DNA of 8,148 nt from an uncultured bacterium (GCA_937967775.1 CALCJH010000159.1:1-8148); one strand, 5' to 3'. Shown: positions 1 through 5,934, counted from the stretch's first letter. The notes: generated by a model not told the origin, from the letters alone. Translations and numbers: made by a program.

Positions 1-479
1 CTCAACTGTCCCCGGGGATCTATGCCTGTGGGCACAAACACCGTCCGGGCTCCCGCAGCCCGGCCAGCAGCCATATCCCGCCAGGAGTCGCCCACCATAA
101 AACTGCGGCTCAGATCGAGCCCGTGTTCGCGAGCAGCCTGCAGAAGCAGTCCTCCCTTCGGCTTGCGGCAGTCGCAACCCTGCTCGTCTGTATGCGTGCA
201 GTAATACGACTGCTCCAGCCGCACGCCCTGGCGCTCCAGCTCTTCGCGGAGTTTTGCGTCCACACCCTCCAGGTCACCAAGCGTCATAAGGCCCTTCCCC
301 ACACCTGCCTGGTTGGAAGCCAGAAACAGGGGGACGCCCCGCCGGACCAGCGGAGCAAGGGAGCGCCCGGCCCACGGGAATACCTCCAGTTCCTCCGGGC
401 TGCGCACATAGCTTGCGATCTCCCGGTTCAGAGTGCCGTCACGGTCCAGAAAGACCGCCCGGCGCAGGCGTGCCGGCAC
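1..479 (-). CDS. gmhB: HAD-IIIA phosphatase, D-glycero-D-manno-heptose 1,7-bisphosphate 7-phosphatase (GmhB) type, 3'-truncated by window edge
   Basis: Cytosolic HAD-superfamily phosphatase. GmhB removes the 7-phosphate from heptose bisphosphate on the way to ADP- or GDP-heptose. The visible 159 residues hold HAD motif I FLDRDGT (nucleophile D12, acid/base D14), motif II SNQAG (55-59), motif III lysine in CRKPK (K106) and motif IV GDSWRD (130-135). Between motifs II and III lies a zinc-site pattern, C94-x-H96-x5-C102-x-C104, which marks the GmhB/HisB-N branch. GmhB proteins are usually about 175-190 residues, so some 20-30 C-terminal residues lie beyond the left edge. The GTG start directly follows the rmlB stop, in the same frame, with GAGCGG upstream as a modest ribosome site. 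It is last visible in an RmlC-like/rmlB/gmhB run, which suggests a nucleotide-sugar role. Histidinol-phosphatase or another small-sugar phosphatase activity cannot be excluded from motifs alone. Confidence 0.85.
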   Translation of the reverse strand, partial: MPARLRRAVFLDRDGTLNREIASYVRSPEELEVFPWAGRSLAPLVRRGVPLFLASNQAGVGKGLMTLGDLEGVDAKLREELERQGVRLEQSYYCTHTDEQGCDCRKPKGGLLLQAAREHGLDLSRSFMVGDSWRDMAAGRAAGARTVFVPTGIDPRGQL

Positions 480-1487
480 TTATGACCGCTCTTTATACCA
501 GGCACGGTGAAACTGCTGAAAGGACTCTCCTTCCCGCACACGCCTCCACCAGCCCTCATTCTCGACATACCACCGAACAGTCAGCGGAAGGCCCTCGTCG
601 AAGCTCACCTTCGGCGCCCATCCCAGCGAGCGGAGTTTGGTGGTATCCAGCGAATACCGCCGGTCGTGCCCCGGACGGTCCTTCACATACTTGATTAGCG
701 ACTCGTCCTTCCCCAGCGCCTGCAGGATGCCACGGGTGACCTCCAGGTTCGTGCGCTCGTATCCGCCTCCCACGTTGTAGACCTCGCCGGTCACGCCCTT
801 CTGCAGAACCGTGTCTATCGCCGAGCAGTGATCCTCCACAAACAGCCAGTCCCGGACCTGCTGGCCGTCCCCGTAGACCGGCAAGGGCTTGTCTTCAAGC
901 GCGTTGGTGATGAAGAACGGGATCAGCTTCTCCGGATGCTGATATGGCCCGTAGTTGTTGGAAGCGCGGGTGATGATGACCGGCACCCCGTAAGTGACGA
1001 AATAGGAGCGCGCGAGCAGGTCGGAGGCCGCCTTGCTGGCGGAATAGGGGCTGCGCGGCTCCACCGGATCAGTTTCCACGCTGGAGCCCTGCTCCACGCT
1101 TCCATAGACCTCGTCAGTGGAGATATGCACGAAACGCTCCACCCCGTGCTTGCGGGCCGCCTCCAGAAGCCGGAAAGTGCCCACCACATCCGTCGTGACG
1201 AAGTCGCCCGGCTCGTGAATGGAACGGTCCACAAACGTCTCGGCTGCGAAGTTGACGATGGTGTCCACGTTCGGGACCAGGTTGTCCACCATCCTCTCGT
1301 CGCGGATATCGCCCTTGAAGAAGTAGAAACGGGAGTTGTCCGCGACATCCGCCAGGTTCTCCAGGTTGCCCGCATACGTCAGAGCATCCAGAACCAAGAT
1401 GTCCAGGTCCGGATGCTGGCGCAGCATATAGCGCACAAAGTTGGAGCCGATGAAACCCGCCCCTCCAGTGACAAGAATCCTCTTCAT
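480..1487 (-). CDS. rmlB: dTDP-glucose 4,6-dehydratase (RmlB)
   Basis: Cytosolic NAD-dependent extended short-chain dehydrogenase that converts dTDP-glucose to dTDP-4-keto-6-deoxyglucose, the branch-point intermediate for rhamnose and other 6-deoxysugars. The 335-residue product is family length. An N-terminal Rossmann glycine motif TGGAGFIGSN is at 7-16. The catalytic T124-D125-E126 in STDEVYGS separates RmlB from simple epimerases. The YxxxK pair is Y148/K152. The family signatures SNNYGPYQ-PEKLIP (177-190) and RPGHDRRY (271-278) are both present. The frame stays open for 40 codons upstream, but that stretch overlaps the end of the RmlC-like gene and has no family similarity. The ATG directly before KRILVTGG is therefore the start. 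It lies 43 bp downstream of the RmlC-like gene and is immediately followed by gmhB, so the three genes are almost certainly cotranscribed. Confidence 0.96.
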   Translation of the reverse strand: MKRILVTGGAGFIGSNFVRYMLRQHPDLDILVLDALTYAGNLENLADVADNSRFYFFKGDIRDERMVDNLVPNVDTIVNFAAETFVDRSIHEPGDFVTTDVVGTFRLLEAARKHGVERFVHISTDEVYGSVEQGSSVETDPVEPRSPYSASKAASDLLARSYFVTYGVPVIITRASNNYGPYQHPEKLIPFFITNALEDKPLPVYGDGQQVRDWLFVEDHCSAIDTVLQKGVTGEVYNVGGGYERTNLEVTRGILQALGKDESLIKYVKDRPGHDRRYSLDTTKLRSLGWAPKVSFDEGLPLTVRWYVENEGWWRRVREGESFQQFHRAWYKERS

Positions 1488-1530
1488 CAATGCAGTCCGT
1501 TTCCCGCCGGGTCCCTCCCGGTCTTCCCTA

Positions 1531-1983
1531 TCAGGTGATTTTGATATCCCAGTCGTAAGGGATCTCATCGGAGTCGTAAGGAGCCCGGTACTCGTCGGAC
1601 GGGTCATACAACTGATCGGGGAAGTTGATCAGCAGGGAAGGCTCCACACCCACCGTCTTGTAGCCATGGTAGACCCCGATGGGAATCTTCAACATCACCA
1701 TGTTATGGTCGCCCATGAAGACTTCCTGAACCTCACCCCGCGTGGGAGATTCCTCCCGCACGTCGTACATCACGGCCTTAATCATCCCTTTCACGCAGAC
1801 CCAGACATCCTTCTGCTTCAGGTGATAATGCCAGGCGCGGATGACACCGGGGTAGTTCAGGGAGATATAAGACTGCTGGTAGCGCTCGAAGAACTCCTCA
1901 TCGTCCGCCCTCAGCATCTCCATCAGAAAGCCACGCTCGTCGGCGTGGCGCTTCAGCGGCTTGATCAGTACACCGTCAATCAT
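1531..1983 (-). CDS. RmlC-like cupin, dTDP-4-dehydrorhamnose 3,5-epimerase family, short divergent form
   Basis: Cupin-fold sugar-nucleotide epimerase relative, 150 residues against about 180-200 for classical RmlC. Classical RmlC epimerises C3 and C5 of dTDP-4-keto-6-deoxyglucose, the RmlB product. Visible family features are RADDEEFF near 25, RAWHYHLKQKD (49-59) in place of the usual RGLHxQ, YDVREESPT (73-81) matching the VDLR-xSPT strand that carries the catalytic Asp, IPIGVYHGYK (100-109), and a C-terminal YDPSDEYR plus DEIPYDW. The catalytic His equivalent (H52) and Asp (D74) are present. ATG 1983 is chosen because homology begins there and AGAGG lies 12 nt upstream. A GTG at 2022 in frame has no ribosome site and would start inside a palindrome. 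The gene heads the operon with rmlB. Exact product stereochemistry (3,5-, 3- or 5-epimerase) cannot be read from the sequence. Confidence 0.85.
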   Translation of the reverse strand: MIDGVLIKPLKRHADERGFLMEMLRADDEEFFERYQQSYISLNYPGVIRAWHYHLKQKDVWVCVKGMIKAVMYDVREESPTRGEVQEVFMGDHNMVMLKIPIGVYHGYKTVGVEPSLLINFPDQLYDPSDEYRAPYDSDEIPYDWDIKIT

Positions 1984-1993
1984 TCGCGAATGA
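1980..1993. repeat. 14-nt perfect palindrome over the RmlC-like start codon
   Basis: TCATTCGCGAATGA reads the same on both strands and contains the minus-strand ATG of the RmlC-like gene. It could bind a dimeric regulator or form a short hairpin over the start codon, but it may also be chance. It lies 15 nt from the second palindrome at 2009-2022. Confidence 0.6.
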
Positions 1994-2008
1994 AGCCTCT
2001 CAGAGTGG

Positions 2009-2022
2009 GTGCCCGCGGGCAC
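2009..2022. repeat. 14-nt perfect palindrome in the RmlC-like leader
   Basis: GTGCCCGCGGGCAC is a perfect inverted repeat between the candidate promoter and the start codon. In RNA it would form a GC-only-closed 5-bp stem with a CGCG loop. It is an operator or attenuation candidate. Function is inferred only from its position. Confidence 0.55.
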
Positions 2023-2054
2023 GCCCGGAGGACGGAGCCCGTCAGAGTCCAGTC

Positions 2055-2084
2055 ATCTTAGCATGGGCGCAGCACGCCGGGCAA
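2055..2084 (-). promoter_or_regulatory. candidate sigma-70 promoter for the RmlC-like/rmlB/gmhB operon
   Basis: On the minus strand TTGCCC (2084-2079), an 18-nt spacer and TAAGAT (2060-2055) form a -35/-10 pair with four matches each to consensus. The -10 also carries a TGn extension (TGCTAAGAT). The predicted transcript would start near 2048, leaving a leader of about 65 nt that includes both palindromes. There is no experimental support. Confidence 0.4.
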
Positions 2085-2171
2085 TTTCCCCCGGGGTTCG
2101 GGAGGTTGCGTGAGACGGCAAGCGACCCCTCCGCTGCAAGAGGGAAGTCCCGACGGCAGCCTGACACGACA

Positions 2172-2205
2172 ACAGGGCGGAAAACGCCAGCGTTTTCCGC
2201 CCTGT
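2172..2205 (-). terminator. fba terminator-like hairpin, perfect 15-bp stem
   Basis: ACAGGGCGGAAAACG (2172-2186) pairs without mismatch to 2191-2205 across a 4-nt loop. It sits about 52 nt past the fba stop and before the RmlC-like promoter, which fits the end of the def-fba transcript. The minus strand has no clean T-run after the stem (TGTTGTCGTGTC), so it is either an L-shaped terminator or an RNA-stabilising 3' structure rather than a textbook intrinsic terminator. Confidence 0.65.
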
Positions 2206-2257
2206 CCTGCATCTCGTTGTCGCAAGACTGCTTCGCCGTGTGACTGCAGCAGCCCTC

Positions 2258-3250
2258 TTACTCCAGCACCTGCGCCACGGCCGCCTCGCGGGCTTTCTCC
2301 GCAGCCTTCGTCTCGTCCACCCTGCGTCCCCGCACCGGGAACTTGTCCGCCTGCCCGGAGGACAGGAAGACGCGCATCCTCTCCCGCACCGACTCCACCA
2401 TCGCGGCGCGGGCGGGCTTCAGAACGCGGCGGATGTCATACTTGCGAACCTTTCCGGCTGCGTCCGCCTCGGCCCACTCCTGCTCGATCTTCTTGATCTC
2501 GGCAGACACAGCCTCCAGGAACCCGATGCGGATGCCCGTGTCGTAGTTGATCTTGCGGATGCCCTCCCTGATGCCCAGCTGAACATCCTCGTCCGGAACT
2601 CCGGTGGAGCCGTGCATCACGAGCGGCACACTCACCTTCGCGTCAATCTCTTTCAGGCGATCATGCCGGATGATGGGGCGGCCCTTGAACAGGCCGTGGG
2701 TCGTTCCCACGCCGACGGCCAGAATGTCCACGCCGGTCTCCTCCACGAACTTCGCCGCCAGATCCGGGTCGGTCAGGGACTCTTCGCCACCCTTCAGGTC
2801 CTCGCCTATCTGACCCAGCATCCCGATTTCGCCCTCCACGGGCACTCCCACCGCGTGCGCCGCCTCCACCACCTTCTTGGTGACGGCCACGTTCTCTTCG
2901 TAAGAGCGCGGAGACTTGCCGTCCTCCTGGAGGGTACCATCAATCATTACGGACGTGAAGCCAAGCCTCAGGAACTGCATGACCTTGTCGAATGAGCGGC
3001 CGTGGTCCAGATGCAGCGCAACCGGCACAGTGCTCTTTTCGGCGAGAGCTTTGATGAGGGCCACCAGCTCCTCCGGCTCGGTATAGCCCAGAGTGGTCTG
3101 AGTGACCTGCAGGATGAACGGCGCGCGCTCGATCTCCGCAGCCTCAAAGATGGCCTGCGCGCTCTCCATGTTAATGGCGTTGAACGCGCCGACTCCGTAA
3201 CATTCGGCTTCGGCGTGGGCCAGAATCTCGGTACTGGTGACAAGTGGCAT
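2258..3250 (-). CDS. fba: class II (zinc) fructose-1,6-bisphosphate aldolase
   Basis: Cytosolic metal-dependent aldolase of glycolysis and gluconeogenesis. It interconverts fructose 1,6-bisphosphate with dihydroxyacetone phosphate and glyceraldehyde 3-phosphate in a TIM barrel. The 330-residue product shows GAFNAINMES (21-30), HLDHG with catalytic D82 and zinc ligand H83, EGEIG (139-143), GTTHG (zinc ligand H185), MHGSTGVPDE (zinc ligand H213) and KINYDT (233-238), with the Asn and Asp that contact substrate. Typical class II enzymes have about 280-310 residues. Here residues past about 302 form a charged Ala/Lys/Arg/Glu tail of some 28 residues. ATG 3250 is preceded by AAGGAAGG, 12 nt away. 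It lies 90 bp downstream of def on the same strand. Tagatose-bisphosphate aldolase is the main alternative; the retained Asp in KINYDT favours fructose bisphosphate. Confidence 0.94.
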   Translation of the reverse strand: MPLVTSTEILAHAEAECYGVGAFNAINMESAQAIFEAAEIERAPFILQVTQTTLGYTEPEELVALIKALAEKSTVPVALHLDHGRSFDKVMQFLRLGFTSVMIDGTLQEDGKSPRSYEENVAVTKKVVEAAHAVGVPVEGEIGMLGQIGEDLKGGEESLTDPDLAAKFVEETGVDILAVGVGTTHGLFKGRPIIRHDRLKEIDAKVSVPLVMHGSTGVPDEDVQLGIREGIRKINYDTGIRIGFLEAVSAEIKKIEQEWAEADAAGKVRKYDIRRVLKPARAAMVESVRERMRVFLSSGQADKFPVRGRRVDETKAAEKAREAAVAQVLE

Positions 3251-3340
3251 TGACGTGCGTTTCCTTCCTTACTTGAGCTGATAGAAGATACCTGGTTTCC
3301 GCCTGTCCCGCTGTCCTTCTTTTTACTATGAAACAGCTAT

Positions 3341-3943
3341 TCAGGCCATGCGCGGCTCGGCCGGCTGCTGCCGGCGCAACTCCTCCCGCAGTCGAAGAAC
3401 CTGTGGATTCCTGGACCAGACCGGGTCGTTGACGTCCACTCTCTCGACATACCAGAGCTCGTGAGGATCCTCCACCCTGTCCACATACAGCACGCCGTCC
3501 AGATGGTCTATCTCGTGCTGCAGCACCCGCGCCAGCCACCGGTCTGCATGGATGGTGACCCGGTCGCCTTCCAGATCCAGCGCCTGAACTGTGATGGCAG
3601 ACGGACGGATGACATTGCCCATCAGTCCCGGCAGCGACAGGCACGCCTCCGGCAGTTTTACAAATTCCTCCGACTCCCAGACAATCTCCGGGTTCAGAAG
3701 CACCGTGGCAGGAAAGGCAGGAACCTCCGGGTAGCCCACCCAGTCATCCTCCGGCACCTCCACGATGATGATACGTTCAGAGATGCCGGCCTGGGGGGCC
3801 GCAAGGCCCATTCCCCCGGATTCGATCCGGAGCTCGTCCAGCGCCCGCGCCAGATCCCGCACACGCTTAGACCCGGCATCCGGCACGGGACGCGCCACCT
3901 GGCGCAGGACCGGATCCTCCCGATCCACAAGAGTCAGACGCAT
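3341..3943 (-). CDS. def: peptide deformylase
   Basis: Ferrous or zinc metalloprotease that removes the N-formyl group from nascent proteins at the ribosome exit. All three family motifs are present in the 200-residue product: GMGLAAPQ (44-51), EACLS (99-103, with metal ligand C101) and HEIDH (143-147, metal ligands H143 and H147, catalytic E144). The second motif is usually EGCLS; here the Gly is Ala. About 50 residues follow motif three, ending in an Arg/Glu/Gln-rich helix (about 183-195), somewhat longer than minimal deformylases. ATG 3943 has GGGGAG 6 nt upstream, a strong ribosome site. The usual partner fmt is not adjacent. The gene diverges from the sigma-factor operon and probably leads into fba. 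Confidence 0.95.
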   Translation of the reverse strand: MRLTLVDREDPVLRQVARPVPDAGSKRVRDLARALDELRIESGGMGLAAPQAGISERIIIVEVPEDDWVGYPEVPAFPATVLLNPEIVWESEEFVKLPEACLSLPGLMGNVIRPSAITVQALDLEGDRVTIHADRWLARVLQHEIDHLDGVLYVDRVEDPHELWYVERVDVNDPVWSRNPQVLRLREELRRQQPAEPRMA

Positions 3944-4243
3944 TTAACACTCCCCGGACAGTCTGTGCAACACTTCTCAGAGTATGGCTTTGACCGGCCG
4001 CTCGGGGCCGCGAAGGGCGCCCATACCTGTCCAGAGTGAGAGGTAGGGGCCGCACACATACTATCTGATAGCGCGCTGCGGCGCAAACCGCCGGGAACAG
4101 GGCCGGAAACGGTGATGTTCGTGCTTATGTGGGGACCATTCAGTTTGGGTATAAGAGTCTTGTGCAAAGGTTTCGCAGGACCGGCGGGAACGGCAGACAA
4201 CTATCCGGCCGAGAGGGTCATTCGGACAAGAAGAGAGGCGTGA
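3944..4243. other. 300-bp divergent intergenic region between def and the sigma-factor operon
   Basis: No credible gene is seen: the short open frames here lack ribosome sites and family-like sequence. The region must hold promoters for both directions. A def promoter candidate is listed separately (4058-4086). On the plus strand TATAAG at 4150-4155 is a fair -10 hexamer, but I find no good -35 at 16-19 nt. An inverted repeat CTATC-T-GATAG is at 4061-4071. The sigma gene's ribosome site GAGAGG is near 4233-4238. Confidence 0.5.
4058..4086 (-). promoter_or_regulatory. candidate def promoter with overlapping inverted repeat
   Basis: On the minus strand TTGCGC (4086-4081), a 17-nt spacer and TAGTAT (4063-4058) match consensus at 3 and 4 of 6 positions. 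The inverted repeat CTATC-T-GATAG (4061-4071) covers the -10 edge and could be an operator. The leader would be roughly 107 nt. Modest evidence only. Confidence 0.28.
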
Positions 4244-4930
4244 ATGGCAGGCGACTGCGCAATGTTGACAGCACCAGAAAGAGAATCCCGCGCGCCGCGC
4301 GCGTTTCGCACGGGCGCGCGCCGACAGCAAAGCCGGATCCGCACATCTCTTGATGAGGGGGCTGAAGAGCGTCTCATCCAGCGGTGCCGGGAGGGCGATG
4401 CCGAGGCCTGCGCTGCCCTGGTCCGCAGATACGCCTCGCTGATCTATTCCGTTCCGCTACACTCCTTCGGGATGTCTCAGGATGACGCGGACGACATTTA
4501 TCAGCTTTGCTTCATTAAGGTGCTCCAGCGGGTCCGGCAATTCCGGGGGGATTCCCGGTTCTCGGCATGGCTGCGCACTGTGGTGCGCAATATCTGCGTG
4601 GACTGCATCCGCTCCCAGAAACAGGTGATCTCTCTGGAAGAGCTGATGGACGGCTGCGAAAGCTGTCCTCTGAGCGAGGTCTGCAGCGCGGAGAAGATGG
4701 TCCGGCAGTCGGAGGAACGCCAGATACTGGAGGCAGCCCTCGCGAGTCTTCCTGACCGCTACCGCCTGCCTCTGACGCTCTTCTTCCTGGAGGAGCGCTC
4801 CTATAAAGAGATTTCGGAGATCCTGGGGGAGCCTGTGAACACTGTCGGAACGCACATCAACCGCGGCCTGGCGCGTTTGAGGAAGGTGCTGGCGAACGAC
4901 GCTGATGCGCTGGAGGCACTGACGTCGTGA
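4244..4930 (+). CDS. ECF-type sigma-70 family RNA polymerase sigma factor with Cys-rich linker
   Basis: Alternative sigma factor that directs core RNA polymerase to a dedicated promoter set. Region 2 spans about 43-123. It includes the core-binding DADDIYQLCFIKVLQRV stretch (81-97) and RGDSRFSAWLRTVVRNICVD (101-120), which contacts the -10 element. Region 4 spans about 163-217, with LPDRYRLPLTLFFLEERSYKEI and the helix-turn-helix around EILGEPVNTVGTHINRGLARL for -35 recognition. Two things are unusual. There is an Arg-rich extension of about 35 residues before region 2. The linker also contains C138-x2-C141-x5-C147, a possible metal or redox site. ATG 4244 has GAGAGG 5 nt upstream. No region 3 and no anti-sigma gene are seen. 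The downstream nrnA-like gene overlaps its stop by 4 bp. The ECF subgroup and regulon are unknown. Confidence 0.93.
   Translation: MAGDCAMLTAPERESRAPRAFRTGARRQQSRIRTSLDEGAEERLIQRCREGDAEACAALVRRYASLIYSVPLHSFGMSQDDADDIYQLCFIKVLQRVRQFRGDSRFSAWLRTVVRNICVDCIRSQKQVISLEELMDGCESCPLSEVCSAEKMVRQSEERQILEAALASLPDRYRLPLTLFFLEERSYKEISEILGEPVNTVGTHINRGLARLRKVLANDADALEALTS
4289..4320 (+). repeat. GC-only hairpin inside the 5' end of the sigma gene
   Basis: CGCGCGCC (4289-4296) pairs with GGCGCGCG (4313-4320) around a 16-nt loop, starting about 45 nt after the sigma start codon. The DNA here is alternating CG and encodes the Arg/Ala-rich N-terminal extension. It could slow early translation, or simply reflect GC bias. 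Confidence 0.4.
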
Positions 4931-5934
4931 CGCCGGGAAAGGCTGAAGCTCCTGGCGGCCCGGCGGCAAATGCACATGCGCTTGCCTCAGGATTGGAGAC
5001 CGCGGTGGATGAACTGCGGCGGGCCGGCAGGATCCTGATCACTACCCATATCAATCCCGATGGCGACGCGATCGGATCTTCCCTGGGTCTGATGCACCTA
5101 CTTCGGACCGCCGGGAAGGATGCGGTAGTGGCATCTCACGATGGCTTTGGAGGGCGCTACGGTTTCCTCCCGGGCGCGGAAGAGATCGTCAGGTTCCCCG
5201 CCGGGACCTTCGACCTGGGCGTGGCGGTGGACTGCGGCAACGTAGACCGGGTGGGCAGCGTGAAGGACAGCCTGCTCGCATGCGGCAGGGTTATGCGCAT
5301 TGACCACCACGCAGTGGGCGATCCGTTCGGAGAGGTGGAGTACCTGGACACCTCCGCCGCAGCAGTGGGCGAGATGATCGCGGCGCTAGCTCCGGGGCTG
5401 GGGGTGCGCATCCCGCGGGAAGCGGGACAGTGTCTGCTGGCGTCCATCGTTGAGGACACGCGCTGTTTCCAGTTCGAGAGCGTCTCGCCCCGGACACTGC
5501 GCATCTGCGCAGAGCTGGTGGATGCAGGGGCGGATCTACACGACGTCATCCAGAACCTGTTCTGGCGCAACAGCGCGGGAGCCGTTCGCATGGTGGGCCG
5601 CTGTCTGGAAGATTTCCAGCTGGAATTCGGCGGAAAGTTGGCATGGGCGATGGCCTCTCTGGAGGATTTCCGGCGCTACCAGGCCATCGCGGAGGATATG
5701 GACGACGTTGCGCACGAGCTGCTCTCCATTGAAGGCGTGGAGGTTGCTCTGCTGCTGCGGGAGGCAGAGGCCGATTACCGCGTATCGCTGCGCTCGCGCA
5801 ACTTCGTGGATGTCGCCGCGATCGCCCGCGAGTTCGGTGGAGGCGGACACCTGCGCGCCGCAGGGTGCCGCATCAGCAAATCGCCCGAGGCGCTCCGCAG
5901 TCTTCTGGACAGCATCGGCAGCCGTCTTAAATAA
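4927..5934 (+). CDS. nrnA: DHH/DHHA1 phosphoesterase, NrnA-like oligoribonuclease/pAp phosphatase
   Basis: Manganese-dependent phosphoesterase. NrnA relatives degrade 2-5-nt RNA fragments (nanoRNA), often also dephosphorylating pAp, and some hydrolyse linear dinucleotides. The 335-residue product has motif I THINPDGDAIGSS (40-52, metal-binding D45 and D47), motif II VDCGN (D102), motif III RIDHH (D126-H127-H128) followed by TSAAAVGEM, and motif IV VEDTRCF (D177). The DHHA1 domain ends with substrate-binding GGGGHLRAAG (304-313). Length matches NrnA (about 310-340) and excludes full RecJ. GTG 4927 overlaps the sigma stop as GTGA, with GGAGG 10 nt upstream inside the sigma gene, so the pair is translationally coupled. 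nadA begins 36 bp later. Substrate choice within the DHH family (nanoRNA, pAp, c-di-AMP or pApA) cannot be decided from motifs. Confidence 0.88.
   Translation: MTPGKAEAPGGPAANAHALASGLETAVDELRRAGRILITTHINPDGDAIGSSLGLMHLLRTAGKDAVVASHDGFGGRYGFLPGAEEIVRFPAGTFDLGVAVDCGNVDRVGSVKDSLLACGRVMRIDHHAVGDPFGEVEYLDTSAAAVGEMIAALAPGLGVRIPREAGQCLLASIVEDTRCFQFESVSPRTLRICAELVDAGADLHDVIQNLFWRNSAGAVRMVGRCLEDFQLEFGGKLAWAMASLEDFRRYQAIAEDMDDVAHELLSIEGVEVALLLREAEADYRVSLRSRNFVDVAAIAREFGGGGHLRAAGCRISKSPEALRSLLDSIGSRLK

Noticed and set aside
828..1538. Plus-strand open frame of 236 codons opposite rmlB
   Set aside because: Antisense shadow: rmlB on the other strand has full family motifs, and this frame has no recognisable domain or ribosome site.
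1551..1581. Direct repeat AGTCGTAAGG, two copies 11 nt apart
   Set aside because: Explained by coding: both copies encode the repeated Pro-Tyr-Asp in the C-terminal tail of the RmlC-like protein.
1441..2061. Plus-strand open frame of 206 codons opposite the RmlC-like gene
   Set aside because: Composition mirrors the real minus-strand gene, crosses its promoter and resembles no family.
2240..2995. Plus-strand open frame of 251 codons opposite fba
   Set aside because: Long antisense frames are expected in GC-rich genes; the His/Leu/Arg-rich translation is typical of a shadow.
4150..4155. TATAAG as the -10 of a sigma-operon promoter
   Set aside because: No hexamer resembling TTGACA at 16-19 nt upstream and no TGn extension; kept only as a remark in the intergenic entry.
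3934..4200. Possible small minus-strand gene in the def/sigma gap
   Set aside because: Overlaps the def start and its ribosome site, and has no family-like pattern.
4457..4975. Minus-strand open frame of 172 codons opposite the sigma gene
   Set aside because: Overlaps two clearly real plus-strand genes and lacks any start signal or family similarity.
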